DNA from: JBCBWG01 sp039039985 | Lineage (GTDB): Bacteria > Pseudomonadota > Alphaproteobacteria > Rhizobiales > Hyphomicrobiaceae | Assembly: GCA_039039985.1 (NCBI GenBank) | Contig: JBCCOV010000073.1 | Location: forward strand, 1 to 21,230 | Direction: 5' to 3' | Length of the DNA: 21,230 nt | In this document: piece by piece, positions 7,595 through 13,535 of the stretch | Position numbering within the stretch: position 1 is the first letter of the stretch | Layout: each line of letters opens with the position of its first letter | Program-made: the position numbers and the translations under genes | The notes under the pieces: generated by a model | Databases searched by the model: none | The model's input: the letters and a program-made list of their open reading frames with translations, nothing else | Told to the model about the DNA's origin: nothing

Positions 7595-7627
7595 AACTTT
7601 CAGAACTCTTTCCGAAAACCTTCAGGT
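7595..7627 (+). promoter_or_regulatory. Three 11-base direct repeats, candidate binding site for the winged-helix regulator
   Basis: AACTTTCAGAA (7595-7605), CTCTTTCCGAA (7606-7616) and AACCTTCAGGT (7617-7627) stand head to tail with an exact 11-base period. The first and third agree in 8 of the first 9 bases; the middle shares the CTTTC-G core. OmpR/PhoB-type winged helices typically bind direct repeats with 11-base spacing, and such a regulator is encoded immediately upstream. The site would control the OsmC-led cluster that starts 147 bases later. No fourth repeat is seen on either side. Confidence 0.5.
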
Positions 7628-7773
7628 CCTCACCGGTCGCGCTCAGTACGTTGGATGCTGGCTAGGGCTTGTTCGCCTTTGGCGGGCTCGCGCTGCCGGA
7701 TCAAGGCTGCCGCGCAGTTTGCGCGTCTGCCGGCAGCCGTCCACACAAAACCGTTCCGAATGGAGACACGATC

Positions 7774-8337
7774 ATGACGCAGACCGACGCCACCAAGGTT
7801 AACAACGGGGTGGATCTCGACGCATTGCTCAGCGCGCGCGAGGCGCTCGAGGCTGCACCGGATGCTGCGCAATTTAAGTGGCGCGCACGTTGCTCGTGGG
7901 TCGAAGGCACGCACACGCGCACGACCGTTGAGAGCTTTTACGGGCTTGGCGAAGAGCAGCACCGCAAGTCGACACATGCGATCGAAGCAGATCACCCGGA
8001 ACAGTTTGCTGCCTCGGATCTGGGCGCCACACCTGTTGAAGTCGTGCTGTCGGGACTGGCCAGTTGCTTAACAGCGGGCATTGCGACGGTCGCGCAAAAC
8101 CGCGGCATCCAATTGCGGAAAGTCTCTGCAACCGTGGAAGGCGACATGAACCTGCATGGCATTCTCGGTATCGATGCCGATGTCCGCAATGGGTTCAGCG
8201 ATATCCGCGTGACGTTTGAAGTCGATGCTGATGCAACTGCTGACGAAATCGCAGCACTCGTTGCACAGTCTCAAAAGCGGTCTGCCGTCTTCGACATCAT
8301 CACCAATCCGACCAACGTTCACGTGACGGTTGCTTAG
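7774..8337 (+). CDS. OsmC family protein (first of two)
   Basis: A 187-residue OsmC/Ohr-fold protein. The central helix SGLASCLTAGIATVAQNRGIQL carries the usual first reactive Cys (C98). The region that normally holds the second Cys (CPxxN/D motif) reads SAVFDIITNPTNVHV, with Ser (S170). Canonical OsmC/Ohr proteins use both Cys residues to reduce organic peroxides, so this one may have altered chemistry or be a binding or hydrolase-like relative. ATG 7774 has GGAG at 7762-7765 with an 8-base spacer. About 30 N-terminal residues precede the fold. It is the first gene after the repeat-bearing leader and probably the first of the cluster; a second OsmC gene lies three genes on. Confidence 0.88.
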   Translation: MTQTDATKVNNGVDLDALLSAREALEAAPDAAQFKWRARCSWVEGTHTRTTVESFYGLGEEQHRKSTHAIEADHPEQFAASDLGATPVEVVLSGLASCLTAGIATVAQNRGIQLRKVSATVEGDMNLHGILGIDADVRNGFSDIRVTFEVDADATADEIAALVAQSQKRSAVFDIITNPTNVHVTVA

Positions 8338-8375
8338 GCGATCAGGCGCGAATGACGACAAGACGCTTGCTGCGG

Positions 8376-8399
8376 CCGGCGCCTGCGTATGGGTGCCGG
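8376..8399 (+). repeat. Stem-loop between the first OsmC gene and the DUF1127 gene
   Basis: CCGGCGCC (8376-8383) pairs with GGTGCCGG (8392-8399) through 8 base pairs including one G-U, with an 8-base loop. It begins 39 bases after the OsmC stop. No T-run follows, so it is more likely a partial terminator or mRNA-protecting stem than a complete terminator. Confidence 0.45.
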
Positions 8400-8496
8400 A
8401 TTCGCTGCGTCTCGCCGTCGATCCGTACCCGGTCAAGCCAATCATGCTGCCCAGCTGAAAGTCGAAAAGACGGTCCTCACCGAAGGAGTCAGCAAC

Positions 8497-8769
8497 ATGA
8501 TCACAGCCATAGAATACCAGACGTACATGCGGCGAGGTCGGCCAAGAGGCCTCGCCTCCGTTCTGCGCGTTGCATTTCGCCGGTTTGTCGCGTGGAGACA
8601 TCACCGCGCTGCAATCCAAACCTTGCGGCAACTCGACGACCGCATGCTCAAGGACATTGGCCTCAGCCGGTCCGACATTGTTGGTGCGGTCTATGGCCAG
8701 CATGTGCGCGACGGACAACAAGCGGCCTCGGTTCGATCTGCGTCGCCGGTTGAGGAGCGTCGGTCATGA
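8497..8769 (+). CDS. DUF1127 domain-containing small protein
   Basis: A 90-residue basic protein. The segment WRHHRAAIQTLRQLDDRML followed by KDIGLSRSDI (about 33-61) is the diagnostic DUF1127 (YjiS-like) signature. Small DUF1127 proteins of alphaproteobacteria have been linked to RNA turnover and nutrient-stress responses; this one has an extra C-terminal tail of about 25 residues. ATG 8497 is preceded by GGAG (8484-8487); the open frame reaches back to 8389 without a good site. Its TGA overlaps the ATG of the monooxygenase-like gene (ATGA), and the flavoprotein ribosome site GAGGAG lies inside this gene, so the two are probably translated together. A direct role in the cluster is unknown. 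Confidence 0.85.
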   Translation: MITAIEYQTYMRRGRPRGLASVLRVAFRRFVAWRHHRAAIQTLRQLDDRMLKDIGLSRSDIVGAVYGQHVRDGQQAASVRSASPVEERRS

Positions 8770-10010
8770 GGCGCTTAACAACCGTTATCATCGGTGCCGG
8801 TCATGCCGGGCTCGCGATGAGCCGAGAGCTCATGCACAGGGGCGTCGATCATCTTGTCATCGAACGCGGTGCGGTCGCGAATGCATGGCGCAAAGATCGT
8901 TGGGATAGCCTGAGGCTGCTGACCCCAAACTGGGCCAACTATCTCCCCGGCGCCTGGGATCTGAGCCTGGACCCGGACGGGTACATGTCGGTTGCGCAGC
9001 TTGTTTCAAGCTTTGACGCGTATGCCCGCACGGCCCGCTTGCCGGTTCAAGGTGACACAGAGGTGATACGTGTCCGGCGCAGTGACAACGGCTACGATCT
9101 TGAGACAAGCCAGGGTCCTGTTGCCTGCAGAACATTGGTGCTTGCGACGGGCGCATGCGCGCGGCCGAGCATTCCGGCGCTTTTTGGTGCGGTGCCGGGC
9201 ATGATCCATCAGGCGACGCCGCTGAGCTACAAGCGACCTAACGACTTGCCGGACGGCGGTGTCTTGATTGTCGGAGCGTCCGCGACTGGCGTGCAGTTGG
9301 CGCGTGAGCTCCAGACGTCAGGACGGCAAGTCACGCTGGCGGTCGGCAACCATGTGCGCATGCCGCGCACCTACCGCAGCTATGATATCGAGTGGTGGCT
9401 GCATGCGATCGGCGTGATGGACGAGCGTATCGACGATGTCGATGATCTCGAACGCGTCCGTCGCTTGCCGTCACCACAGTTGATTGGCGGAACTGACCCG
9501 GTTGACCTGAACGCGCTTCAGGATCTCGGTGTGGAGATCGCGGGGCGTCTGGCGACGATCCGTGACGGGCAGGCGTTGTTTTCCGGCGGATTGGCAAACG
9601 TTTGCACTTCGGCTGATCTTAAAATGGGACGGTTGCTGGATTCGATCGATGCCTGGGTTGATGACTGGCAGTTGGGCAGCGTGATACCGCCGTCGAGCCG
9701 TCCGGAGCCAACGCGCGTGCCGTCGGCGCCGCGCCTGACGCTGAACTTCGCGAACTGGGAGGTTCGGACAATCCTCTGGGCGACAGGCTATCGTTCCGAC
9801 TTTTCGTGGCTCGATGTGCCGGTGTTTGACCGACGCGGGCGTCTCCGCCATCGCGGTGGTGTGGTTGACGCGCCGGGGCTCTATGCGCTGGGTCTGCCGT
9901 TTTTGCGACGACGCAAATCTCACCAGATATCCGGCGCGGGTGATGACGCCAGCGCGCTGTCTTTTCATCTTCGCGCATTTCTCGACGGCCGAACCGATCT
10001 GGCCGCCTAG
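8766..10010 (+). CDS. Flavin-containing monooxygenase-like / NAD(P)-FAD oxidoreductase
   Basis: A 414-residue flavoprotein with two Rossmann motifs: FAD-binding GAGHAG (10-15) after VIIGAGHAGLAMSREL, and NAD(P)-binding GASATG (170-175) in VLIVGASATGVQLAREL. The segment WRKDRWDSLRLLTPNW...LPGAW (41-64) and the later ILWATGYRSDFSWL match group-B flavin monooxygenases and YUCCA/CzcO-like proteins. The FMO fingerprint FxGxxxHxxx(Y/F) is degenerate, seen as VPGMIHQATP with H148. It may oxidise a nitrogen, sulfur or carbonyl substrate using NADPH and oxygen; substrate unknown. Start ATG 8766 overlaps the DUF1127 stop and has GAGGAG with an 8-base spacer. The next OsmC gene follows 23 bases after its stop. 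Confidence 0.85.
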   Translation: MRRLTTVIIGAGHAGLAMSRELMHRGVDHLVIERGAVANAWRKDRWDSLRLLTPNWANYLPGAWDLSLDPDGYMSVAQLVSSFDAYARTARLPVQGDTEVIRVRRSDNGYDLETSQGPVACRTLVLATGACARPSIPALFGAVPGMIHQATPLSYKRPNDLPDGGVLIVGASATGVQLARELQTSGRQVTLAVGNHVRMPRTYRSYDIEWWLHAIGVMDERIDDVDDLERVRRLPSPQLIGGTDPVDLNALQDLGVEIAGRLATIRDGQALFSGGLANVCTSADLKMGRLLDSIDAWVDDWQLGSVIPPSSRPEPTRVPSAPRLTLNFANWEVRTILWATGYRSDFSWLDVPVFDRRGRLRHRGGVVDAPGLYALGLPFLRRRKSHQISGAGDDASALSFHLRAFLDGRTDLAA

Positions 10011-10033
10011 CTGATACTTGACTGGAGATGGCT

Positions 10034-10579
10034 ATGTCAGATGTAGAAACGATAAAGAACGCGCTCGATCGCGCGACCAAAACGGTAACCTTGCGGCCGG
10101 AGCGCGGACAGCGGGTGTACCGCAACGTCGCGACGTTGACCTCGGGCACCCAGTGCGCAATCGAAGAAGCAGGGCAGAACTTGACGCTGGACGTCGGGCA
10201 ATCGCTCGGCGGAGACAATGCCGGGCCGACGCCGAGCATGGTGCTTCGTTCCGCCATGTCGGGGTGCGTCGCAATCGGCATCAAGCAATGGGCGGCACGT
10301 CGCGGCGTCCCAATCGATCAGTTGGAAGTTGTTCTGGAAACGGATGTAGATGCCCGCGGCCAGCTCGGGGTCCGCAGTGATATAGCTCCTGGCTTTGAAG
10401 GCGTGCGTTTGTCGATCACGGTCTCGTCGCCGGCATCACCTGAGCTGATCGATGACGTTGTCCGTACGTCCCTGCAGTACAGCCCCTTGATGGATGTGTT
10501 CTTGAACCGCCAGGAGGTCGAACATCGCATCTCGGTCGTCAACGCAGACATGAATGTAGCTGCTGCGGGGGATCGATGA
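10034..10579 (+). CDS. OsmC family protein (second of two)
   Basis: A 181-residue OsmC-fold protein, distinct from the first copy. The helix SMVLRSAMSGCVAIGIKQWAARRGV region holds the first Cys (C78), and the usual CPxxN/D position reads YSPLMDVFLN with Ser (S150), so here too only one of the two peroxidatic Cys residues remains. GGAG (10024-10027) sits 6 bases before ATG 10034; an in-frame ATG at 10028 directly abuts that site and is less likely. Its stop overlaps the start of the methyltransferase gene (ATGATG), so translation is likely coupled. Its place between a flavin monooxygenase and a methyltransferase suggests action on a reactive metabolite, which is inference. Confidence 0.88.
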   Translation: MSDVETIKNALDRATKTVTLRPERGQRVYRNVATLTSGTQCAIEEAGQNLTLDVGQSLGGDNAGPTPSMVLRSAMSGCVAIGIKQWAARRGVPIDQLEVVLETDVDARGQLGVRSDIAPGFEGVRLSITVSSPASPELIDDVVRTSLQYSPLMDVFLNRQEVEHRISVVNADMNVAAAGDR

Positions 10580-11403
10580 TGGACGCAAAAATGCAGAGGC
10601 GCATTCAGCGTTACGGCTGGGATAAGGCAGCCGACGCTTATGAAGCCGGCTGGAAAGAGAGTTTGGCGGACGCGCATGCCGAGGTCTTGCGGCAAGCCAA
10701 TGCACAACCCGGTGAGCACGTGCTCGATCTGGCTTGCGGGACCGGGCTTGTTAGCTTCCCCTTGGCCATGGCAGTCGGACCATCCGGGCGTATCCTCGCA
10801 ACCGACATCTCGGAAAAGATGATCTTCGAGATTCGGCAGATCGCCAAATCAAGGGGTGTGGAGCACTTCTCTACGGCGCGCGCGGATGCAGAGAACATCG
10901 AGATGCTGCCGGACTGCAGCGTTGATCTCGTCACATGCGCGCTCGGCCTCATGTATGTCGCGGACCCATCCAAGGCGATTGCGGAAACATTGCGCGTTCT
11001 CAAACCAGGCGGTCGGGCCGTATTGGCCGTATGGGGCGAACGGGCGAAGTGCGGTTGGGCTGAGATCTTTCCGATTGTGGATGAGCGGGTGAAGTCGACC
11101 GTGTGTCCATTCTTCTTCCGGCTTGGCACCGGATCGAGCCTTGCGACCGCCATGTCCACAAAGGGATTTGTGGATGTCGAAACAACCCGCCTGCTGTCCG
11201 AGTTGCCGTATTCGGATGACCAGGCAGCCATCGAAGCGGCGTTTGCCGGGGGACCGGTCGCACTGGCGTATCACCGGTTTGACGCGGCAACACGCGAGGC
11301 GGCGCACCGCGAGTATCTGGCGTCAATTGCGCAGTTCCGAACACCCAACGGCTATCACATTCCCGGAGAGTTTGTAGTTTGCCGCGGCGTCAAGAGTGCT
11401 TGA
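10576..11403 (+). CDS. Class I SAM-dependent methyltransferase (UbiE/Methyltransf_11-like)
   Basis: A 275-residue protein with a clear SAM-binding fold: motif I VLDLACGTG (49-57), the acidic end of strand two in ILATDIS (D77), and later strands in VDLVTCALGLMYVADPSKAIAETLRVLKPGGRAVLAVWG-type order. The motif LKPGG is typical of UbiE/COQ5-like and small-molecule methyltransferases. It transfers a methyl group to an unknown acceptor, possibly a product of the flavoenzyme upstream. ATG 10576 overlaps the OsmC stop; ATG 10579 directly follows and is equally possible, with GGGGGA at 10566-10571 upstream of both. There is no quinone-biosynthesis context, so UbiE itself is unlikely. Confidence 0.88.
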   Translation: MMDAKMQRRIQRYGWDKAADAYEAGWKESLADAHAEVLRQANAQPGEHVLDLACGTGLVSFPLAMAVGPSGRILATDISEKMIFEIRQIAKSRGVEHFSTARADAENIEMLPDCSVDLVTCALGLMYVADPSKAIAETLRVLKPGGRAVLAVWGERAKCGWAEIFPIVDERVKSTVCPFFFRLGTGSSLATAMSTKGFVDVETTRLLSELPYSDDQAAIEAAFAGGPVALAYHRFDAATREAAHREYLASIAQFRTPNGYHIPGEFVVCRGVKSA

Positions 11404-11429
11404 CGCTATGGGGCAGCGCACCGCAGATA

Positions 11430-11486
11430 AAACTGCCGAGATCACGTGCGGCGGGCAATGGCAGCTCGACACGTAAGCGGCAGTTT
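11430..11486 (+). promoter_or_regulatory. Long two-part stem-loop ending 4 bases before the HD-gene ribosome site
   Basis: AAACTGCCG (11430-11438) pairs perfectly with CGGCAGTTT (11478-11486). Inside, ACGTG (11444-11448) pairs with CACGT (11470-11474). The structure lies between the methyltransferase stop (11403) and the GGAGG (11491-11495) of the HD-domain gene. No T-run follows. It could be a partial terminator, a processing site or a translational control leader for the HD gene. The pairing is seen directly; the role is inferred. Confidence 0.55.
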
Positions 11487-11500
11487 GCAGGGAGGTGCAG

Positions 11501-12067
11501 GTGCAGACACCCAAGGGCCCACCTGCCACGGCGGCATGGCGCTCCGCGTGGCGCTTTGCTGCCGTCTGTCATGCCGCGCAGCGCGTGCCCGGCAGCCCAG
11601 CCAATTACCTGGGGCACATCGGAGATGTTGTTCTGGAGCTGGTTTCTGGGCATCTCGCGTTGCCGATAGGCGACCTCGATTTGGCGGTCCAATGCGCCAT
11701 TCTGCATGACACGGTTGAAGATCAGGATGTCACGGCCGCCGAGCTGGAGAAGATGTTCGGGGCAGCGGTCGCGAACGGCGTGCTTGCGCTGTCGAAGTCG
11801 GCGGCTCTCCCGAAAACGGAGGCAATGCAGGATAGCTTGCAGCGCATTCAGCAGCAGCCTCACGCCGTTTGGTGTGTCAAACTGGCGGACCGGATCTCCA
11901 ATCTGCAGAGCGCGCCACCGCATTGGTCGGACCGAAAGTGTGCGACGTACAGGCTCGAGGCGCAGACAATTCGCGATGCGCTCGGCGACGCCCACCACGT
12001 GTTGGCCGCACGGCTGGACGCTGCCATTTTAGCCTACCCGCCTGTTGAGGGGCCACGTGGATTTTAG
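11501..12067 (+). CDS. HD-domain hydrolase resembling the RelA/SpoT hydrolase domain (MESH1-like small alarmone hydrolase)
   Basis: A 188-residue protein made almost wholly of an HD domain like the N-terminal (p)ppGpp hydrolase domain of RelA/SpoT and free-standing MESH1. The expected metal and catalytic residues are present: H39 in NYLGHIGDV, H69-D70 and E73-D74 in AILHDTVEDQD, and D130 in VKLADRISNL. There is no synthetase or TGS/ACT domain, so it could hydrolyse alarmones or NADPH-type substrates but not make them. GTG 11501 is chosen because GGAGG (11491-11495) lies 5 bases before it; GTG 11495 overlaps that site. Two long inverted repeats flank the gene. Activity on ppGpp is inferred from family; other HD phosphohydrolase functions remain possible. 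Confidence 0.82.
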   Translation: MQTPKGPPATAAWRSAWRFAAVCHAAQRVPGSPANYLGHIGDVVLELVSGHLALPIGDLDLAVQCAILHDTVEDQDVTAAELEKMFGAAVANGVLALSKSAALPKTEAMQDSLQRIQQQPHAVWCVKLADRISNLQSAPPHWSDRKCATYRLEAQTIRDALGDAHHVLAARLDAAILAYPPVEGPRGF

Positions 12068-12150
12068 GGCGACATGCGTCGAACAACAATTGCTGGTCGC
12101 GCGTGCCATATATGATTATCCAATGCAATGGAGACCTGTTCGACGTCGCC
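12068..12150 (+). promoter_or_regulatory. Long inverted repeat between the HD gene and the racemase-like gene
   Basis: GGCGAC (12068-12073) plus GTCGAACA (12078-12085) are together the reverse complement of TGTTCGACGTCGCC (12137-12150), with one 4-base bulge (ATGC) in the left arm. The loop is 51 bases. The left arm begins directly after the HD-gene stop codon, and the right arm ends 12 bases before the GAGG of the next gene. A structured intercistronic leader is likely; there is no T-run for termination. Confidence 0.55.
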
Positions 12151-12175
12151 ATGTGGCAAATCGAGGCCAATACAA

Positions 12176-12862
12176 ATGACCGACTCTCCGCGCCCGCGGG
12201 TGGCGCTGATCCATGCTGTTGAAGTGGCTATGGCGCCAACTGCCGCTGCGTTTGAGGACCACTGGCCCGCTGCGGAGCGTGTCAATCTTTGGGATGACTC
12301 GCTGAGTGTCGACCGCGCGCGCGATGGCGCATTGACGCCTGCGATGGTGTCTCGTATCGCGGCGCTTGGCGACTATGCATTGTCGACGAATGTCGCGGCA
12401 ATTTTGTTTACGTGCTCCGCATTCGGCCCGGCGATCGCGGCGTTTGCGGCATGCAGTCCCGTGCTCACACTGACGCCGAACGAGGCCATGTTTGATGCCG
12501 CCTTGTGTGCCGGTGATCGGATTGGAATGTTGGCGACGTTCGCACCCTCGGTCGAGAGCATGGAGGCGGAATTCCACGAAGCGGCGCGCTTGCAAGGCCG
12601 ATCTGCCAGTATTGAGACCGTGCTTGTCGCCGATGCATTGGAGGCGCTCAAAGCCGGTAATGTAGAGCACCACAATGTGTTGCTGGCAGACGCGGCCGCT
12701 CAGCTCGAGGGGTGTGATGCGTTGATGCTGGCACAGTTTTCGACAAGTCGCGCCCGGCACGCCGTTGAAGCGCGGGTTCGCATGCCCGTTTTGACAAGTC
12801 CTGAATCAGCTGTTCGCACAATGCGATCCGCGGTCGAAAAGATGTCGCCGGCTTTGGAGTAA
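12176..12862 (+). CDS. Aspartate/glutamate racemase-superfamily protein, second catalytic Cys absent
   Basis: A 228-residue protein with the Asp/Glu/hydantoin racemase fold: N-terminal RVALIHAV strand, the first cysteine loop ILFTCSAFGPAI (C80), and TPNEAMFDAAL plus RIGMLATFAPSVESM in the middle. Classical members use two facing Cys residues as acid and base. The second, normally in an LxCTH-like loop, is replaced: DALMLAQFSTSRA has Gln at 187. A one-Cys member may be a decarboxylase or isomerase of the arylmalonate-decarboxylase/maleate-isomerase type rather than a racemase, though those relatives differ in which Cys they keep. ATG 12176 has GAGG (12163-12166) with a 9-base spacer; an upstream in-frame ATG at 12128 lies inside the inverted repeat. 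Substrate unknown. Confidence 0.8.
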   Translation: MTDSPRPRVALIHAVEVAMAPTAAAFEDHWPAAERVNLWDDSLSVDRARDGALTPAMVSRIAALGDYALSTNVAAILFTCSAFGPAIAAFAACSPVLTLTPNEAMFDAALCAGDRIGMLATFAPSVESMEAEFHEAARLQGRSASIETVLVADALEALKAGNVEHHNVLLADAAAQLEGCDALMLAQFSTSRARHAVEARVRMPVLTSPESAVRTMRSAVEKMSPALE

Positions 12863-12918
12863 CGCGCGTGCGTGCGCGTCTATCGAGGGCGTGAGTGGGA
12901 GTTGTTTGGAGGGCCTGA

Positions 12919-13473
12919 GTGAAACCACATCTCTCCATGCGGCGGGGGCGGTTGCGACCGGCGACAAGCGGCGACCTGGGCGCTCTGTTGGCGTTGCTGC
13001 ACGACAAGGATGTCCGTCACTATCTTTGTGATAACACGATCCTTCCTCGGGAGACCGTTGCAGGCATGCTGGCCGACAGCGAGCGCTTGGCCGCGCGCGG
13101 TCTCGGGTTGTGGATGATTGAGGCACCCGATGGCGATCTGATTGGGGCTGCCGGCTTGCATCCTGTATCAGACGCCATGAGTGCCGTTCCAGAGCTTGCC
13201 GGCGCTATTGAACCGATCATCGCATTGGCCCCGACATCCTGGGGACAAGGCCTGGCGGCCGAAGCGGTCGGCGCGCTTATAACGTATGCGCAGCATTCAC
13301 TTGGCCTCGCGCACCTCGTCGCTGCCGTGGACGAACCAAACGTCCGCTCGCGACAGCTGATGTTGCGCTGCGGATTTGTGCCCGTTGGCCAAATGGAAGG
13401 ACCCGCCAATACGCTGATCCTCTACCGTCTTCAGCTTGACGACGATACTGAGCGGACCGACGGGCACTCATAG
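12919..13473 (+). CDS. GNAT family N-acetyltransferase (RimJ/RimL-like)
   Basis: A 184-residue acetyltransferase. It shows the GNAT order: N-terminal LRPATSGDLGALLALLHDKDV, a central acceptor-binding strand (LGLWMIEAPDGDLIGAAGLH), the acetyl-CoA loop SWGQGLAAEA (107-116), and the C-terminal VAAVDEPNVRSRQLMLRCGF motif with the Asn-x-x-S typical of RimJ/RimL-type enzymes. It acetylates an amine on a protein or small molecule; target unknown. GTG 12919 has GGAGG (12908-12912) with a 6-base spacer. It is the last plus-strand gene of the cluster, 56 bases after the racemase-like gene, and converges with the membrane-protein gene on the other strand. Confidence 0.88.
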   Translation: MKPHLSMRRGRLRPATSGDLGALLALLHDKDVRHYLCDNTILPRETVAGMLADSERLAARGLGLWMIEAPDGDLIGAAGLHPVSDAMSAVPELAGAIEPIIALAPTSWGQGLAAEAVGALITYAQHSLGLAHLVAAVDEPNVRSRQLMLRCGFVPVGQMEGPANTLILYRLQLDDDTERTDGHS

Positions 13474-13491
13474 TCATGGTTTGCGGCGTTT

Positions 13492-13507
13492 GGAGCGACA
13501 TTGCTCC
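13492..13507. terminator. Short hairpin between convergent genes
   Basis: GGAGC (13492-13496) pairs with GCTCC (13503-13507) around GACATT. It lies in the 62-base gap between the GNAT gene and the convergent membrane-protein gene, where a bidirectional terminator is expected. The stem is short and no T-run follows, so support is weak. Confidence 0.3.
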
Positions 13508-13535
13508 GCCTCCGTGCCCGTACGGCATTTGTGTA

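Larger units (their letters stand above)
7437..7773. other. 337-base leader between the winged-helix regulator and the first OsmC gene
   Basis: No gene is convincing here. An in-frame extension of the OsmC frame back to 7669 lacks a good ribosome site and family similarity. The stretch contains an imperfect palindrome (7548-7569) and three 11-base tandem repeats (7595-7627). It probably holds the promoter of the downstream cluster; I cannot identify its -35 and -10 boxes. Confidence 0.6.

Noticed and set aside
7625..8482. 11-base exact repeat GGTCCTCACCG at 7625-7635 and 8472-8482
   Set aside because: It stands near two ribosome/leader regions of the cluster but a match of this length within about 1 kb can arise by chance, and the flanks do not match.
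8068..8721. Minus-strand open frame of 217 codons
   Set aside because: Mirror of the OsmC and DUF1127 coding strands; no recognisable domain and no ribosome site.
12863..12880. Inverted repeat ACGCGC-GTGCGT-GCGCGT after the racemase-like gene
   Set aside because: Made of a low-complexity CG/GT run and without a T-tract; pairing may be accidental.
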